From assembly GCA_016234205.1 (NCBI GenBank), contig JACRGN010000327.1, positions 1 through 5,734 of the forward strand: a DNA stretch of 5,734 nucleotides, in the 5' to 3' direction. Both the position numbers and the translations under genes were made by a program. How positions within the stretch are numbered: position 1 is the first letter of the stretch; the number at the start of each line of letters is the position of its first letter. Shown piece by piece: positions 3,684-5,734 of the stretch. Origin of the DNA: Nitrospinota bacterium (GTDB lineage Bacteria; Nitrospinota; Nitrospinia; UBA9942). The notes beneath the pieces were generated by a model. That model saw only the letters and a list, made by a program, of their open reading frames with translations, was not told where the DNA came from and ran no database searches.

Positions 3684-5701
3684 TGATGGTGAATAATACT
3701 CTAACTCTAAAAGTAAAAGAAGCCTTACCTAAGGATGTGGGCAGGGCAATTGCCAGGATTGACCCGGAGGATATGAAGCTCATTGGATTGGAGGTAGGGG
3801 ATATTATAGAGATTGAAGGTAAAAGGAAAACCCCTGCTAAGGCAATGCCTTGCTATGCCGAAAACAGAGGGAAAAAGATTATTCAGATTGATGGGATATC
3901 CAGAGAGAATGCACAGGTTGGATTAGATGAGAAGGTAGAGATTCGCAAGGTTGAATATAAACCTGCCGGTAAAATTACTCTTGCACCATTAACTATATCA
4001 ACTTTGCTACAAAAAGATAAAGATACTAAGTATATCGGCTCCCTTATTGAAGGACTTCCTGTAACCAGTGACGACAGAATCAGGGCTACACTTTTTGGCT
4101 CAAGGTCCTGCGATTTTAAGGTGGTGGACACTATCCCTGATGGCGTAGTTTTGATAAGTCCAACTACATTGATAAGGATGGAAACAAAAAGTGTGGGAGA
4201 AGGTAAGCCAGCCAAAGTTTCATATGAAGATATCGGTGGGCTTGACCCACAAATTCAAAGAATCAGAGAAATGATTGAACTTCCTTTGCGTTATCCCCAA
4301 GTATTTGAGCGATTAGGAATCGGTGCGCCGAAAGGAGTTTTTCTCTACGGACCTCCGGGCACAGGGAAGACTTTAATCGCACGCGCCGTAGCTAATGAGA
4401 CGGATGCATATTTTACTCATATATCAGGCCCTGAAATAATGGGTAAGTTCTACGGCGAAAGCGAAGCTCGCCTGAGAAGCATCTTCGAAGATGCGCAAGC
4501 CCACGCCCCTGCCATAATTTTTATTGATGAGATAGATGCAATCGCCCCTAAGAGAGAAGATATGGGCGGCGAGAAGCAGGTTGAGCGGAGGGTTGTGGCT
4601 CAGCTCTTAGCACTGATGGATGGATTAGAATCAAGGGGTGAGGTTATAGTTATAGCTGCAACCAACATCCCTAATGTTATAGAGCCGGCATTGAGGCGGC
4701 CGGGCCGTTTTGACAGAGAAATATCTATACCCATACCCGACAGAAATAGCAGACTCGAGATACTCTATATCCATACAAGGGGGATGCCTTTAGCAGGAGA
4801 TGCTCGCCCCCACACCAATTCTCCCGCTATTTCAGCTAATAACCGAATTGGTGTGGGGGTAAATCTTGAAAAATTAGCCGATATTACCCATGGATTTGTT
4901 GGAGCAGACTTAGAGGCATTAGCCAGAGAAGCAGCGATGTCGGCTTTAAGAAAAATCCTACCTGAGATAGATTTTGAGCTGGCAGATATTCCTTATGAAA
5001 CACTCATGGAGCTTCAAGTGACTATGGATAATTTCTTAGAGGCCATGAAGGAGGTTGAACCATCGGCAATTAGAGAATTTTTTGTGGAGGTGCCCGATGT
5101 CAAATGGGAGGATGTGGGTGGTCTTGAGAATATTAAAGAGGAACTAAAGGAAGCAGTAGAATGGCCCCTTAAATATTCCGATGTTTTCAAAAAAGCTAAT
5201 ACAAATCCGCCTAAAGGGATACTTCTTTATGGAGTTCCCGGCACGGGAAAGACGCTCCTTGGAAAGGCAATTGCTACCGAAAGCGGGGTTAACTTCATCT
5301 CAGTAAAAGGCCCTTCTCTGATATCCAAGTATGTGGGAGAAAGCGAAAAGGCTATCCGCGAGGTTTTTAAGACAGCGAAACAGGCCTCTCCTACGATTCT
5401 TTTCTTTGATGAGATAGATAGTATTGTGCCCAGGCGCGGTTCGAGTTCTACAGATGCCCATGTAACAGAACGCCTGATAAGCCAATTCCTGACGGAGATG
5501 GATGGAATTGAGGAATTAAAGGGGGTTGTAGTTCTGGCAGCTACCAACAGGCTCGATTTGGTTGACCCTGCCATATTGCGCAGCGGCAGGTTCGATAAAT
5601 TATATGAGCTTCCGAAACCCGACGAGAAGACGAGAGAGGAGATATTTAAAATACATACCAAAAATAAACCACTTCCAAAAGACGTAGATTTAGAAGAATA
5701 A
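3683..5701 (+). CDS. CDC48/VAT-type AAA ATPase with D1 insertion and short D2
   Basis: The 672-residue protein has the CDC48 layout: a double-psi barrel N-domain (about 6-90), a second N-subdomain (about 95-165), AAA domain D1 (about 178-430) and D2 (about 472-672). D1 has Walker A GPPGTGKT (223-230), Walker B with D282 and E283, sensor N328, and arginine fingers R339 and R342. D2 has GVPGTGKT (517-524), D576 and E577, N622, R633 and R636. Pore-loop aromatics are present (KFYG 255-258; KYVG 549-552). Such hexamers unfold or extract proteins using ATP. Two oddities: residues 374-392 are encoded by a palindromic insertion, and D2 ends at DVDLEE (667-672), lacking the helical lid that CDC48 proteins normally have. 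The start overlaps the preceding stop by one base, with AAGGAG 14 bases upstream; ATG 3686 is an alternative. Both active sites look intact, so it may still bind and hydrolyse ATP. Confidence 0.9.
   Translation: MMVNNTLTLKVKEALPKDVGRAIARIDPEDMKLIGLEVGDIIEIEGKRKTPAKAMPCYAENRGKKIIQIDGISRENAQVGLDEKVEIRKVEYKPAGKITLAPLTISTLLQKDKDTKYIGSLIEGLPVTSDDRIRATLFGSRSCDFKVVDTIPDGVVLISPTTLIRMETKSVGEGKPAKVSYEDIGGLDPQIQRIREMIELPLRYPQVFERLGIGAPKGVFLYGPPGTGKTLIARAVANETDAYFTHISGPEIMGKFYGESEARLRSIFEDAQAHAPAIIFIDEIDAIAPKREDMGGEKQVERRVVAQLLALMDGLESRGEVIVIAATNIPNVIEPALRRPGRFDREISIPIPDRNSRLEILYIHTRGMPLAGDARPHTNSPAISANNRIGVGVNLEKLADITHGFVGADLEALAREAAMSALRKILPEIDFELADIPYETLMELQVTMDNFLEAMKEVEPSAIREFFVEVPDVKWEDVGGLENIKEELKEAVEWPLKYSDVFKKANTNPPKGILLYGVPGTGKTLLGKAIATESGVNFISVKGPSLISKYVGESEKAIREVFKTAKQASPTILFFDEIDSIVPRRGSSSTDAHVTERLISQFLTEMDGIEELKGVVVLAATNRLDLVDPAILRSGRFDKLYELPKPDEKTREEIFKIHTKNKPLPKDVDLEE
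4807..4859. repeat. Protein-embedded palindromic element in the CDC48-like gene
   Basis: CCCCCACACCAATTC (4807-4821) and GAATTGGTGTGGGGG (4845-4859) are perfect 15-bp arms around a 23-base loop. The element lies inside the CDS and keeps the frame, adding about 57 bases that read ARPHTNSPAISANNRIGVG (residues 374-392) between PLAGD and VNLEKLA. The matching place in D2 of the same protein reads PLPKDVDLEE with nothing inserted. The added peptide is polar and Gly/Ser/Asn/Pro-rich and falls at the surface junction of the D1 core and its lid, where it can be tolerated. This mirrors the palindromic elements that insert in frame in Rickettsia genes. The mRNA would carry a very stable GC-rich hairpin there. 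Confidence 0.88.
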
Positions 5702-5734
5702 GATAAAGACACCAAACATAAAGTTGCCTCACAA
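5702..5734 (+). other. End of window after the CDC48-like stop codon
   Basis: Only 33 bases follow the TAA at 5699-5701. The same frame stays open to the window end (DKDTKHKVASQ) and the +1 frame reads KIKTPNIKLPH; neither can be recognised as the missing D2 lid. No terminator hairpin is visible. Whether the lid sequence resumes further on cannot be judged here. Confidence 0.4.

Noticed and set aside
4479..4494. Perfect 16-bp palindrome GCATCTTCGAAGATGC in the D1 region
   Set aside because: It encodes the conserved SIFEDA segment of AAA domains with no length change, so it is most simply a codon coincidence.
5227..5715. A 162-residue reverse-strand open frame over the D2 region
   Set aside because: It is the antisense shadow of strongly conserved AAA motifs on the + strand and has no recognisable domain or ribosome binding site.

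Overview
The window reads as part of a bacterial gas-vesicle (gvp) gene cluster. All genes are on the + strand in operon-like order: gvpN (AAA+ ATPase), a very small AbrB/MazE-type protein, a small coiled-coil protein, a possible tiny CxxC peptide, gvpH (Hsp20-like), an ArsA/Get3-like ATPase, and a two-ring CDC48/VAT-type AAA ATPase. No gvpA (structural shell protein), gvpF/L, gvpK or gvpJ lies in the window, so this is probably the accessory/chaperone part of a larger cluster whose other genes lie outside.

The strong GGAGGTGA-type ribosome binding sites, close gene packing and gene content point to a bacterium. Base composition is moderately A+T-rich. The abundance of small palindromic repeats between genes resembles uncultivated anaerobic aquatic or sediment lineages, but the window cannot fix a phylum. 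GvpH, the ArsA-like protein and the CDC48-like protein all have close archaeal relatives, which suggests the module has moved between domains (inference).

Layout. 1-301: non-coding, with a degenerate CTGCG inverted repeat, a weak promoter candidate and a compact two-hairpin repeat just ahead of the gvpN ribosome binding site. 302-1498: gvpN and the AbrB-like gene. 1499-1698: a gap mostly filled by a 160-bp multi-branched inverted-repeat element built on a CCCGTTAGA core. 1699-2678: coiled-coil gene, putative CxxC mini-ORF, gvpH. 2679-2747: two adjacent hairpins, the second running into the next ribosome binding site. 2748-5701: ArsA-like gene overlapping the CDC48-like gene by one base. 5702-5734: the end of the window.

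How the genes may work together: GvpN and GvpH are known gas-vesicle accessory proteins. Get3/ArsA-type ATPases shield hydrophobic segments and CDC48-type ATPases unfold or extract proteins, so the set looks like a proteostasis kit for handling the very hydrophobic, aggregation-prone shell protein (inference).

Most unusual observation: the CDC48-like gene carries an in-frame palindromic insertion (15-bp perfect arms, 23-nt loop) that adds about 19 residues exactly between the D1 core and its helical lid, like the protein-embedded palindromic elements described in Rickettsia. The same protein ends only six residues after the matching point in D2, so the D2 lid is missing.
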